Shown here one piece after another: positions 42,066 through 52,488 of a stretch of DNA of 64,000 nucleotides. A program made the translations under genes and the position numbers. The DNA is from Chloroflexota bacterium (GTDB lineage Bacteria > Chloroflexota > Limnocylindria > QHBO01), in assembly GCA_025699005.1 (NCBI GenBank), contig JAILWI010000001.1:906908-970907 (forward strand), written 5' to 3'. Below the pieces are notes generated by a model. The model did no database searches. It saw only the letters and a list, made by a program, of their open reading frames with translations, and was not told the origin of the DNA. Each line of letters opens with the position of its first letter. Positions within the stretch are counted from its first letter, which is position 1.

Positions 42066-43484
42066 ATGTCGATCGAGATCAGCCAGCAGCTCCAGCCGAC
42101 CCTGCAGGCCAAGGTCACTCCCAAGCAGATCGCGGCCAACTACATCCTCCAGATGAGCTCCGTCGAGCTCCAGGAAGCGATCGCGCAGGAGCTGGACGAG
42201 AACCCGGCCCTCGAGATGGAAGAGCTCCCCAGCTGCCCGATCTGCGGTCGGCCGGTGTCCGGCAACTACTGCACCGACTGCATGCCGCGCAAGGGCGAGG
42301 GCGACAAGGACGACGGCCCGGGCCTCACGGCCGACGACCTGCCGGGCGATGGTCAGACCCGCCTCCGTGACGAGGCCGACGAGTTCGACCCGATCGCGCG
42401 CGCCGAGGCCGATTTCACCCTCGAGGATCACCTCACCTGGAACCTCCACGCGCTCCTGCCCACGCGGCTTCATCCGGTCGCCGATCACGTGATCGGCGCG
42501 CTCGATTCGAACGGGTTCCTCACCGAGACCGATGCCGAGATTGCCGCCGAGACGGGCACGTCGATCGACGACGTCGACCAGGTGCTGGCCGCCATGAAGG
42601 GCCTCGACCCGATCGGCATCGGCTCGCGCTCGATCACCGAGTCCCTGCTGGCACAGGTCGAATACCTCCGCGAGCAGTCCCACATCGAGGTACCGCCGTA
42701 CGCCGAGGAGGTCATCGGCGAGCACCTGGCCGAGCTGGGCGAGCGACGCTTCCGCGAGGTCGCCGCCGCCGTGGGAGCCACGCAGCGCCAGGTGACCACC
42801 GTCTGGGAGTTCGTGAAGGCGAACCTCAATCCCTACCCGACGGCCGCCTTCACGGCAGCGGTGAGCGGCGACTCGTCGCGCTCGATCGTTCGGCCCGACG
42901 TCCTGATCCGCGATACCGATGGGGAGCTGACGGTCGAGGTCGTGGAGTCGCGACGCTTCAGCCTCCATGTCGCACCGATCTACTCGAGCCTCTCGTCGAA
43001 GCTGCGCAGCGCCGAGACGACGGAGGACGAGAAGCAGCACGTCCGCCAGTACGTCGGACGCGCGAAGTTCTTCATCGACAACATCAACCGTCGCCGCGCG
43101 ACGATCCAGCGCATCGCGGAGTGCCTGGTCGAGCGCCAGCGCGACTACCTCCTCCACGGCGTGCAGCACCTCGTGCCGCTGACGCGCGCCGAGGTCGGGG
43201 AGATCATCGGCATGCACGAGTCGACGGTCAGCCGGGCGACCGCCGAGAAGTACGTCATGCTCCCGCGCGGCGAGGTCGTGCCGTTCAGCCACTTCTTCAC
43301 GGCCTCACTCGGGATCAAGGACCAGATCAAGCGCATGATCGAGGCGGAGGACCCGCGACACCCGTACTCGGACCAGGAAATCGCCGATGCCCTGGCGGAG
43401 GAGGGAATCGCGCTGGCACGCCGGACCGTCGCGAAGTACCGGGACGAGCTCCAGATCCTTCCCGCCCGCCTGCGGCATCGCTGA
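42066..43484 (+). CDS. rpoN: RNA polymerase sigma-54 factor with a four-cysteine insertion
   Basis: Sigma-54 directs RNA polymerase to -24/-12 promoters that need enhancer-binding ATPases. The 472 residues include the Gln/Leu-rich region I (IEISQQLQPTLQAKVTPKQI, LQEAIAQELDENPALE), the core-binding domain (FDPIARAEADFTLEDHL, LDPIGIGSRSITESLLAQ), the HTH (MHESTVSRATAEKYV) and the RpoN box variant ARRTVAKYRDEL. Between region I and the core-binding part four cysteines (57, 60, 69, 72) form CPICGRPVSGNYCTDC, a probable zinc site that standard sigma-54 lacks. No enhancer-binding protein is in the window. It has a normal leader with TATACT at 42022-42027. Confidence 0.95.
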   Translation: MSIEISQQLQPTLQAKVTPKQIAANYILQMSSVELQEAIAQELDENPALEMEELPSCPICGRPVSGNYCTDCMPRKGEGDKDDGPGLTADDLPGDGQTRLRDEADEFDPIARAEADFTLEDHLTWNLHALLPTRLHPVADHVIGALDSNGFLTETDAEIAAETGTSIDDVDQVLAAMKGLDPIGIGSRSITESLLAQVEYLREQSHIEVPPYAEEVIGEHLAELGERRFREVAAAVGATQRQVTTVWEFVKANLNPYPTAAFTAAVSGDSSRSIVRPDVLIRDTDGELTVEVVESRRFSLHVAPIYSSLSSKLRSAETTEDEKQHVRQYVGRAKFFIDNINRRRATIQRIAECLVERQRDYLLHGVQHLVPLTRAEVGEIIGMHESTVSRATAEKYVMLPRGEVVPFSHFFTASLGIKDQIKRMIEAEDPRHPYSDQEIADALAEEGIALARRTVAKYRDELQILPARLRHR

Positions 43485-43503
43485 GCCGGGAGGTCGCCGC
43501 GCA

Positions 43504-45534
43504 ATGCGCGCCGTCGTCCTTCGCAGCCTTGCGGTCGTCGGCATCGGCGCGCTGATCCTGGCCGGCGTCCTCTATCTCGCGAGCACGGTCGACGGACGTG
43601 CACCGTCCGTCCTCGCCATCACGCTCACCCAGCCGCTCCCGGACGACCCCGAGGTCGGTCTGCCCACGACGAGCATCGAGATCGCCTTCACCGAGCCCGT
43701 CGACGAAGCCAGCGCCGAGGCCGCTCTCCGTATCGAGCCCGACGTCGCCGGCAGCGTGAGCTGGGGTGGGAGCGTCATGCTCTTCACGCCGCGCGAGCCG
43801 CTCGAGCTCGCCTCGACGTACACCGTCACGATGCTCGAAGGGGTGCGCGATCCGGCCGGCAATCGCATGAGCGAGCTGCCCCCGCCGTTCACCTTCGCCA
43901 CCACCGGCCCCCCGACCCTGGTCGAGTCGCTTCCCGAGGATGGTGCCGCCGGGGTCGCGCTCGACGAGCCGATCGCGCTTCGATTCTCCGGCCTCATGGA
44001 CACCGCCTCGGTCGAGGCCGCGCTCGAGCTCCGGCCGTTCTTCCCGCACACGCTGCGGTGGTCGGGGCAGGTGCTCGAGATCCAGCCGACCGAGCCGCTG
44101 CGGGCGGACGCCGGGTACCGGGTCATGGTGAGGGCCGACGCCTTCGACGCCTCCGGAGTGTCGCTTGATGCCCCGATCCGGATCGCGTTCACCACCCTGG
44201 CTCCGGGACTCGATCCGGTCACCCTCGTGCCCGCCGACGGAACGGACGGGATCGCACGCACCACGCCGATTGCCGTGTTCTTCGAGCAGCCGATCGATCC
44301 GGACAGCGTGTCGCTCGACCTGATCTCGGTGACGCCCAACGTCTCGGGGTCGCTGGAGCTGCTCGACGAGCTCGGAGAGCCCGCGGCCACGGCCGACGAC
44401 GGCGTGATCCTGCGCTTCACTCCGTCCGGTCCGCTGCCGGCGAACACGACCTTCGAGGTGCGGCTCGAGGGAGCGATCGCGGGCATCGACGGGGGAGGGC
44501 TGGCCGAACCGCTGACCTGGACCTTCACCACCGGCGCGCCCCAGACGGCGCTCACGAATCGCATCGCGTTCCTGTCCGAGCGGGGTGGCGTTGCGAACCT
44601 GTGGGCCATGAACGCCGATGGCACCGCCGCGCATCAGCTGTCCACCGAGCTCACCCCGGTCCTCGACTACGCGGTCGCGCCCGACGGCAGCTCGTTCGTG
44701 GTCGGCGACGGGCGCCGCCTCGTCATGCAGCAGGCCGACGGCTCGGACCGACGGGTACTGACCGACGACGGGTTCCTGGAGTTCGACCCGGCCTATGCGC
44801 CGAACGGCCAGGCGCTTGCGTTCGCCCGCGCCGATGCGACCGACGGGTCGGGACTCGGCATCTGGGAGCGGACGCTGCCCGGGGACTCGACGGTCGCGCT
44901 CGAGGTGCCGGAAGCGTGGGTCGCCGGCTCCGATGATGATCGGTCATTCCGCGCGCCCCGCTACGCCCCGGATGGCAGCGCGCTGGCATTCGTCGACCTC
45001 GCCGGATGGGTCGCGATCGTCCCGACCGACGGAGACGACGCCCTTCGGGTTCGCTACGCCGGCGAGACCCCGCCGCTGTGGCTGCCCGATTCCTCGGGCT
45101 TCCTGCTGGCGGGACGCCCCGTCGTGGGCAGCACCGGCTCCGGCGCGTTCTCCGCCCCGATCGACCCGCTGGCTCCCCGCCGCGGGGCGGCCGTGGTCGC
45201 ACTGTCGGTCGACGGCGGGGAACCGGTGCCCGCGTCGTTCGGCGATGGCTCGGTGGCCCTCGCGGTCGGGCCCGCGGGCCGCATCGTGTTCCGCGATGCC
45301 GACGGAATCCTTCGCATCGCCGATGACACCGAGGATTCCGGCCGGCCGGTGGCACCAGCGACCGACGCCGTGAGCGACGCCAGCTTCGCGCCTGCCGAGA
45401 ACGCGCTCGTGGCCGTCGTCCCCGGCGGAACCGGCGCGTCCGAGATGGAGGGGGCACTGGTGAGAATCGACCTCGGCACGGGCCGCCGCAACGTGCTCGC
45501 CAACGATGGCTGGCACCCACGCTGGCTGCCCTGA
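43504..45534 (+). CDS. Surface protein with Ig-like repeats and a TolB-like beta-propeller
   Basis: The 676-residue protein starts with a membrane helix/signal anchor (VVGIGALILAGVLYLASTV). Three bacterial Ig-like (Big_5/SbsA type) domains follow, each with a P-x-D-G-A-x-G-V-x-L-D motif such as LPEDGAAGVALDEPIALRFS and VPADGTDGIARTTPIAVFFE. From about residue 350 on there are propeller blades (NLWAMNADGTAAHQL, YAPNGQALAFARAD, YAPDGSALAFVDLAG). It should sit outside the membrane and bind proteins or glycans. The gene starts 20 bases after rpoN and is likely co-transcribed with it. Exact partner unknown. Confidence 0.8.
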   Translation: MRAVVLRSLAVVGIGALILAGVLYLASTVDGRAPSVLAITLTQPLPDDPEVGLPTTSIEIAFTEPVDEASAEAALRIEPDVAGSVSWGGSVMLFTPREPLELASTYTVTMLEGVRDPAGNRMSELPPPFTFATTGPPTLVESLPEDGAAGVALDEPIALRFSGLMDTASVEAALELRPFFPHTLRWSGQVLEIQPTEPLRADAGYRVMVRADAFDASGVSLDAPIRIAFTTLAPGLDPVTLVPADGTDGIARTTPIAVFFEQPIDPDSVSLDLISVTPNVSGSLELLDELGEPAATADDGVILRFTPSGPLPANTTFEVRLEGAIAGIDGGGLAEPLTWTFTTGAPQTALTNRIAFLSERGGVANLWAMNADGTAAHQLSTELTPVLDYAVAPDGSSFVVGDGRRLVMQQADGSDRRVLTDDGFLEFDPAYAPNGQALAFARADATDGSGLGIWERTLPGDSTVALEVPEAWVAGSDDDRSFRAPRYAPDGSALAFVDLAGWVAIVPTDGDDALRVRYAGETPPLWLPDSSGFLLAGRPVVGSTGSGAFSAPIDPLAPRRGAAVVALSVDGGEPVPASFGDGSVALAVGPAGRIVFRDADGILRIADDTEDSGRPVAPATDAVSDASFAPAENALVAVVPGGTGASEMEGALVRIDLGTGRRNVLANDGWHPRWLP

Positions 45535-45555
45535 TCGACAACGCTCGCGCCATGC

Positions 45556-45609
45556 TAGAATCCGGCCGCCGTCGCTGGCGGGGTACGTGACTGTGTCCTC
45601 CCGCCGGCG
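45556..45609 (+). promoter_or_regulatory. -10 (TAGAAT) and leader hairpin of hppA
   Basis: GCTAGAAT gives a -10 at 45556-45561. The leader that follows contains a 10-bp stem, CGCTGGCGGG (45573-45582) with CCCGCCGGCG (45600-45609), one G-U pair and a 17-base loop. The leader of about 115 bases up to ATG 45682 is long for this locus and could be regulatory; no known riboswitch is recognised. Confidence 0.4.
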
Positions 45610-45681
45610 TTTCGTGTGCGTCTAGAAAACGGTCTGAGCGAGCCCGATTGAGCGTGGCCGCCGGCCATGCTCGGAGGATTC

Positions 45682-47904
<2,223 letters not shown>

Positions 47905-47931
47905 AACTGCTGCCGGGCGTCGAGGATCGGC

Positions 47932-47937
47932 TATCCT
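47932..47937 (+). promoter_or_regulatory. -10 hexamer TATCCT of uppP
   Basis: GGCTATCCT lies 22 bases before the GTG at 47960, leaving a leader of about 15 bases. Confidence 0.4.
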
Positions 47938-47959
47938 CGGCGCCCCAGCGGAGCCTCCC

Positions 47960-48805
47960 GTGGACATCGTCATCCAGGCCGCCCTGGTCGGCCTTCTTCA
48001 GGGGCTGACCGAGTTCATCCCGATCAGCTCATCGGCGCACCTCGAGCTTGCTCCGTGGATCGCCGGCTGGGAGTCCGACGGCCTCATCGGCAGCCTGGCG
48101 TTCGACGTCTTCCTCCACCTCGGGACGCTCGTCGCGCTGCTCGTCTATTTCGCCCGCGACTGGGTTCGCTTCGGGCGCGCCTGGTTCGCGAGCGTTCGCG
48201 AGCGGCGCATCGGCGACGACCCGGACCGCCGGCTGGCGTGGCTGCTCATCCTCGCCACGATCCCGGCCGCCATCATCGGCTTCGCGCTCGAAGGATTCAT
48301 CGAGGAGGCGTTCCACGGTGACAACGACGGCGCGCGCCTGGCCATCGCCGGTTTCCTCGTGGTCGGCGCGGTCGCGCTCTACCTGGCCGATCGGTTCGGC
48401 GGACAGGAGCGGACGCTCGCCGACGTCCGCGCTCCCACGGCGCTCACCATCGGGCTGACTCAGGCGCTGGCCCTCTTCCCCGGCATCAGCCGCTCCGGGG
48501 CCACGATCACGGCTGGCCGCGCGCTGGGCCTCGGTCGCGAGGCAGCGGCGCGGTTCAGCTTCCTCCTCGCGACGCCGATCACGCTGGGTGCCGGCCTCTA
48601 CGGGTCCCGCAGGTTGCTGACGGAAACGCATACCGGCACCGAATGGCTGGCCATCGGCGTCGGATTCGCCGTCGCCGTCCTGTCGGGGCTGCTCGCCATC
48701 GGCTTCCTCCTGGCGTGGCTGCGTCGGCGTTCCCTGGCCGTATTCAGCCTGTACCGGGTGGCGTTCGCGGCGGTGATCGTGATCCTGGTGGTCGTCGGTC
48801 GCTGA
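47960..48805 (+). CDS. uppP: Undecaprenyl-diphosphatase (BacA type)
   Basis: UppP turns undecaprenyl diphosphate back into the monophosphate carrier for cell-wall synthesis. The 281-residue protein has seven or eight membrane helices and both signatures: LTEFIPISSSAHLEL near the N terminus and FPGISRSGATITAGRALG in the middle. A GTG start is used. It is preceded by hppA; the two share pyrophosphate chemistry but probably not a transcript, given the TATCCT box between them. Confidence 0.96.
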   Translation: MDIVIQAALVGLLQGLTEFIPISSSAHLELAPWIAGWESDGLIGSLAFDVFLHLGTLVALLVYFARDWVRFGRAWFASVRERRIGDDPDRRLAWLLILATIPAAIIGFALEGFIEEAFHGDNDGARLAIAGFLVVGAVALYLADRFGGQERTLADVRAPTALTIGLTQALALFPGISRSGATITAGRALGLGREAAARFSFLLATPITLGAGLYGSRRLLTETHTGTEWLAIGVGFAVAVLSGLLAIGFLLAWLRRRSLAVFSLYRVAFAAVIVILVVVGR

Positions 48806-48839
48806 GGCCGCCCGGGCCAGTGGGGAAGGCGGGGCTCCT

Positions 48840-48868
48840 TTGACTTCGCAAGCTCGCGGACCTACAAT
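48840..48868 (+). promoter_or_regulatory. Canonical sigma-70-type promoter of greA-lysS-serS
   Basis: TTGACT (48840-48845) and TACAAT (48863-48868) are spaced by exactly 17 bases. This is the best match to the classical -35/-10 consensus in the window. Transcription should start near 48875, about 183 bases before the greA ATG. Confidence 0.78.
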
Positions 48869-48919
48869 CTGGCCCGCCGCGGGCAGCGCCGGCGGCGCCT
48901 GGCCCATCGGGTACGGCCA

Positions 48920-48967
48920 GCTTCAGGAGACGCCGCCAACGCAGGGGCGGGGCCTGGAGCGTTTTTT
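48920..48967 (+). terminator. Intrinsic terminator in the greA leader (attenuator)
   Basis: GCTTCAGG (48920-48927) pairs with CCTGGAGC (48953-48960) by eight pairs with one G-U. An inner CGCC/GGCG stem adds to it, and the hairpin is followed by six T in 48962-48967. This is the clearest intrinsic terminator of the window and lies 90 bases before greA, inside its leader. A hairpin CTGGCC/GGCCAG (48899-48904 / 48915-48920) abuts it. GGCGGCG (48891-48897) can pair with CGCCGCC (48931-48937), which would break the inner terminator stem. Confidence 0.75.
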
Positions 48968-49057
48968 GTTATCGGAGCAGCGGAACCTCGGCGGATCGAA
49001 CCCAGATCCGGACGAGCCTCTCCCGGAGGGTCCGCAGGAGGACGAGGGGGCATCAGC

Positions 49058-49519
49058 ATGAACACCAAGCCTGTCTACCTCACAGCGGAGGGTCTCGAGA
49101 AGCTCAAGGCTGAGCTCCACGAGCTCATCACCGTGGATCGGCCGCGCGTCGCCGCGCGCATCCACGAGGCGAAGCTCGACGGCGATCTCTCCGAGAACGC
49201 CGAGTACGAGGACGCCAAGCAGGAGCAGTCGTTCCTCGAGGGACGCATCGCGACCCTCGAGCTCCAGCTTCGCAACGCCGCGGTCATCGAGAAGGCCAAC
49301 GGCGACAGCGTCGGCATCGGTTCGAAGGTGGTGATCAAGGGCGCCGATGGCGAGGAGACCTTCACGATCGTCGGCTCCGCCGAGGCCGCCCCCCGTGATG
49401 GCCGCATCAGCAACGAGTCGCCGGTCGGTGCAGCCCTCATGGGCCACAAGAAGGGCGACACGGTCACCGTCCAGGCTCCGTCAGGGCCGATCGAGTACAC
49501 GCTCGTTCGCATCGGCTGA
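49058..49519 (+). CDS. greA: Transcription elongation factor GreA
   Basis: GreA enters the secondary channel of stalled RNA polymerase and stimulates RNA cleavage. The 153-residue protein has the N-terminal coiled coil with PVYLTAEGLEKLKAELHEL, the tip residues DLSENAEYEDAKQEQ (acidic tip Asp and Glu) and the C-terminal domain GVGSKV-type segment plus SPVGAALMGHKKGDTVTV. GGAGGACGAGGGGG upstream is the binding site for ribosomes. Its leader carries a promoter and a terminator. lysS follows after 3 bases. Confidence 0.97.
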   Translation: MNTKPVYLTAEGLEKLKAELHELITVDRPRVAARIHEAKLDGDLSENAEYEDAKQEQSFLEGRIATLELQLRNAAVIEKANGDSVGIGSKVVIKGADGEETFTIVGSAEAAPRDGRISNESPVGAALMGHKKGDTVTVQAPSGPIEYTLVRIG

Positions 49520-49522
49520 CGC

Positions 49523-51121
49523 GTGTTCTGGGCTGACGAGCTCGCCGCGGCGGCTACCGGCCCGCAGGTCGTCAACGACTCGAAGACGCCATCGGGGACC
49601 GTCCACGTCGGGAGCCTCCGCGGGCCGGTCGTGGTCGACACGATCGCGCGAGCGCTGCGGGGAGCCGGCGTTCCGGTGGAGCTGCGCTACGGCGTCGACG
49701 ACCTCGACCCGATGGACGCCCAGGCCCTCCTCACGCCGGACGCCATCGAGCGCTCGATGGGCGTGCCGCTGGCCCACGTCCCCGATCCCGCCGGGGACTG
49801 CCACGACTCCTATGCGCGCCACTTCGCCGGCGTCTTCATCGACACGTTCGACGGGTTGGGCATTCGCCCCGACACCTATTACTGGATGAGCGAGGTCTAT
49901 GCGTCGGGGGCCATGGATCCGTTCATCCGTCGCGCGCTCGACGGAGCGGCGGTCATCCGCGACATCTATCGGCGCGTGGCGAAGGTCAACCACCCCGACG
50001 AGTGGCATCCCCTCTTCGTGATCTGCGAGTCGTGCGGCCGGATCGGCACGACGATCGTCACCGGCTGGGACGGCGAGCACGTGCGCTACGAGTGCCGCGC
50101 CGACCTCGTGACCTGGGCGAGCGGCTGCGGCCATTCCGGCGAGACATCCCCGTTCGGGGGGCGCGCGAAGCTTCCGTACAACGTCGACTGGGCCGCGAAG
50201 TGGGAGCTCTTCGGCGTGACGATCGAGCCGGCGGGCAAGGACCTTTCCACGGCGGGCGGCTCGCGTGATCGTTCGGACGCGATCAGCCGCGAGGTGTTCG
50301 GGAACGAGCCGCCGCTCAACGTCCCCTACGAGTTCCTCAACATCGGGGGGAAGAAGATGTCGACCTCGAAGGGGCTCGGCGCGTCCGCGGCCCAGGTGGC
50401 CGACGTCGTCCCGCCGGAGCAGCTGCGGCTCCTCTTCCTGCGGCCGAAGCCGAACACCGCCATCGAGTTCGATCCCCACGGCACCGATGCCATTCCGCGC
50501 CTGTTCGACGAGTCCGACCGCCTGGCGGCGGCCACCGACGGGCGTGAGGTCCGGGGCGAGCTGCCGGCCGACCACGAGCGGCTCTTCCGCTACAGCCTGG
50601 TCGAGCCCGATGCCGATGTCGCGGCCGAAGCGGCCGCGTTTCGCCCCGCCTTCAGCCACCTCGCGCTGCTCGAGCAGATCCCCGGCGTCGACGTTCTCGA
50701 GCGGGTCACGGCGGAGCACGGTGCTCCGCTCTCGGAGCGCGAGTCCGGCATCGTGGAGGAGCGGCGCGCCGCCGCCCGGGCGTGGCTGGCCTCGTTCGCG
50801 CCGGATTCGGCGCGGATCGCGGTGCGCGAAGAATTGCCCGACGAGGCCGCGGCGCTGACCGACCCGCAGCGCGGGTACCTTCGCGCCCTGGCCGAAGCGA
50901 CCGCCGAGTCGACGCCCGATTCGGGCGAGGCGTGGCAGGCGCTCATCTTCACGATTGCCAAGTCCAGCGGCCTGCCAGCCGGTGACGCCTTCCGGGCCGT
51001 CTACCTCGCGTTTCTTGGCCGTCCCAACGGGCCGCGGGCCGGATGGCTGGTCGCGTCCCTCGAGGCCTCCTTCGTTCGGCAGCGGCTCGTCGAGGCGAGC
51101 GCCGTGGCGGCGCCGTCATGA
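49523..51121 (+). CDS. lysS: Lysyl-tRNA synthetase, class I
   Basis: This 532-residue enzyme is the archaeal-type class I LysRS, not the class II form usual in bacteria. The HIGH-like motif is SGTVHVGSLRG (residues 24-34) and the KMSKS-like motif is GGKKMSTSKG. A Rossmann core and a zinc-ribbon-like CESCGRIGTTIV segment are present. Class I LysRS charges tRNA-Lys by its anticodon. GTG 49523 is three bases past the greA stop. The stop overlaps serS by four bases, so greA, lysS and serS form one operon. Confidence 0.95.
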   Translation: MFWADELAAAATGPQVVNDSKTPSGTVHVGSLRGPVVVDTIARALRGAGVPVELRYGVDDLDPMDAQALLTPDAIERSMGVPLAHVPDPAGDCHDSYARHFAGVFIDTFDGLGIRPDTYYWMSEVYASGAMDPFIRRALDGAAVIRDIYRRVAKVNHPDEWHPLFVICESCGRIGTTIVTGWDGEHVRYECRADLVTWASGCGHSGETSPFGGRAKLPYNVDWAAKWELFGVTIEPAGKDLSTAGGSRDRSDAISREVFGNEPPLNVPYEFLNIGGKKMSTSKGLGASAAQVADVVPPEQLRLLFLRPKPNTAIEFDPHGTDAIPRLFDESDRLAAATDGREVRGELPADHERLFRYSLVEPDADVAAEAAAFRPAFSHLALLEQIPGVDVLERVTAEHGAPLSERESGIVEERRAAARAWLASFAPDSARIAVREELPDEAAALTDPQRGYLRALAEATAESTPDSGEAWQALIFTIAKSSGLPAGDAFRAVYLAFLGRPNGPRAGWLVASLEASFVRQRLVEASAVAAPS

Positions 51122-52416
51122 GCGTCGGGGTTCAGCGCCTGCGCGACGACCCCGAGACGCTCCGTCGCGGGGCTGCCGACAAGGGCGAGGATCCTTCGAT
51201 CGTCGATCGCGCCATCGACCTCGACGAACGCCGCCGCGCGCTCGTCGCGGAGGCGGATGCGCTGAAGGCCGAGCGCAATGCGTCGAGCAAGCGCATCGGC
51301 GAGGCGATCCGCGGCGGCGCGGATCCGAACGGGCCCGAGGTGGCCGACCTCAAGTCCGCGTCGACGGCGGCGGGGGAGCGGATCGACGCGATGGATACCG
51401 AGCTGGCAGCGATCGAAGCCGACCTCGAGGACGCGATGCTCCGCATCCCGAACCCCGCCGATCCCGATGTGCCGGTGGGCGGCGAGGAGGCGAACGTCAC
51501 CGTCCGCACCTGGGGCGAGCCGCTGCCCGTCGACGGCAGGCGACCGCATTGGGACCTGGCCGACGAGCTCGGACTCATCGACCTGGCGCGGGGCGCGAAG
51601 GTCGCCGGATCGGGGTTCCCCGTGTACGTCGGTGCGGGATCGGCGCTTCAGCGGGCACTGATCAGCTGGTTCCTCGACACGCACACCGCCGAAAACGGGA
51701 TGACCGAGATCTGGCCGCCGGCGGTCGTGAACGCCGACAGCGCGCGCGGCACGGGGCAGATCCCGGACAAGGAGGACCAGATGTACGTCGTCACCCGCGA
51801 CGACCTCTACCTGGTGCCGACCGCCGAGGTCCCGGTCACGAACCTCCATCGCGACGAGATCATCGAGGCCGACGACCTGCCGATCCGGTATGCCGCGTAC
51901 TCACCCTGCTTCCGACGCGAGGCCGGTGCGGCCGGGCGCGACACGCGCGGGATCCTGCGCGTGCACCAGTTCGACAAGGTGGAGATGGTGAGCTTCGTTC
52001 GCCCCGAAGACTCCGAGGCCGAGCTCGAATGGCTCACCGAGCGCGCCGAGCTCCTGCTCCAGCGCCTGGGCCTCGCCTACCGGGTCCTCCTCATGGCGAC
52101 GCGCGAGATGGGCTTCGTCCAGGCTCGCAAGTACGACCTCGAGGTCTGGGCACCGGGTGCCGAGCGCTGGCTCGAGGTGAGCAGCGTGAGCAACTTCCGC
52201 GACTACCAGGCGCGCCGCATGGCGATCCGCCATCGCGCCGAAGCGGGTGCGAAGCCCGAGCTGCTCCACACCCTCAACGGCTCCGGGCTCGCCCTGCCAC
52301 GCACGATGGCCGCCATCATCGAGACCCACCAGCAGCCGGACGGCTCGATCGCCGTCCCCGAGCCGCTGAGGCCCTACCTGGGCGGGCGCGAGCACATCGG
52401 CCCGCCCGGTGCCTGA
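51118..52416 (+). CDS. serS: Seryl-tRNA synthetase
   Basis: SerRS charges tRNA-Ser. In 432 residues the N-terminal arm is a long coiled coil (RRALVAEADALKAERNASSK) that contacts the long variable arm. Class II motif 2 reads FRREAGAAGRDTRGILRVHQ and motif 3 NGSGLALPRTMAAIIE. The C terminus ends near LRPYLGGREHI as usual. ATG overlaps the lysS stop. Two tRNA-Ser genes lie within the next 10 kb. Confidence 0.97.
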   Translation: MSVGVQRLRDDPETLRRGAADKGEDPSIVDRAIDLDERRRALVAEADALKAERNASSKRIGEAIRGGADPNGPEVADLKSASTAAGERIDAMDTELAAIEADLEDAMLRIPNPADPDVPVGGEEANVTVRTWGEPLPVDGRRPHWDLADELGLIDLARGAKVAGSGFPVYVGAGSALQRALISWFLDTHTAENGMTEIWPPAVVNADSARGTGQIPDKEDQMYVVTRDDLYLVPTAEVPVTNLHRDEIIEADDLPIRYAAYSPCFRREAGAAGRDTRGILRVHQFDKVEMVSFVRPEDSEAELEWLTERAELLLQRLGLAYRVLLMATREMGFVQARKYDLEVWAPGAERWLEVSSVSNFRDYQARRMAIRHRAEAGAKPELLHTLNGSGLALPRTMAAIIETHQQPDGSIAVPEPLRPYLGGREHIGPPGA

Positions 52417-52488
52417 CCTCGGCCTGGAGCTGCCGCCGGGGACGCGGCTCGCGTCGCTGCGCTGACTCGCCGGTCGTGACGCGCCGCG

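Noticed and set aside
48968..49057. T-box control of lysS/serS
   Set aside because: GGAACCTCGG after the terminator resembles part of the T-box sequence, but it follows rather than precedes the terminator, and no specifier stem was found.
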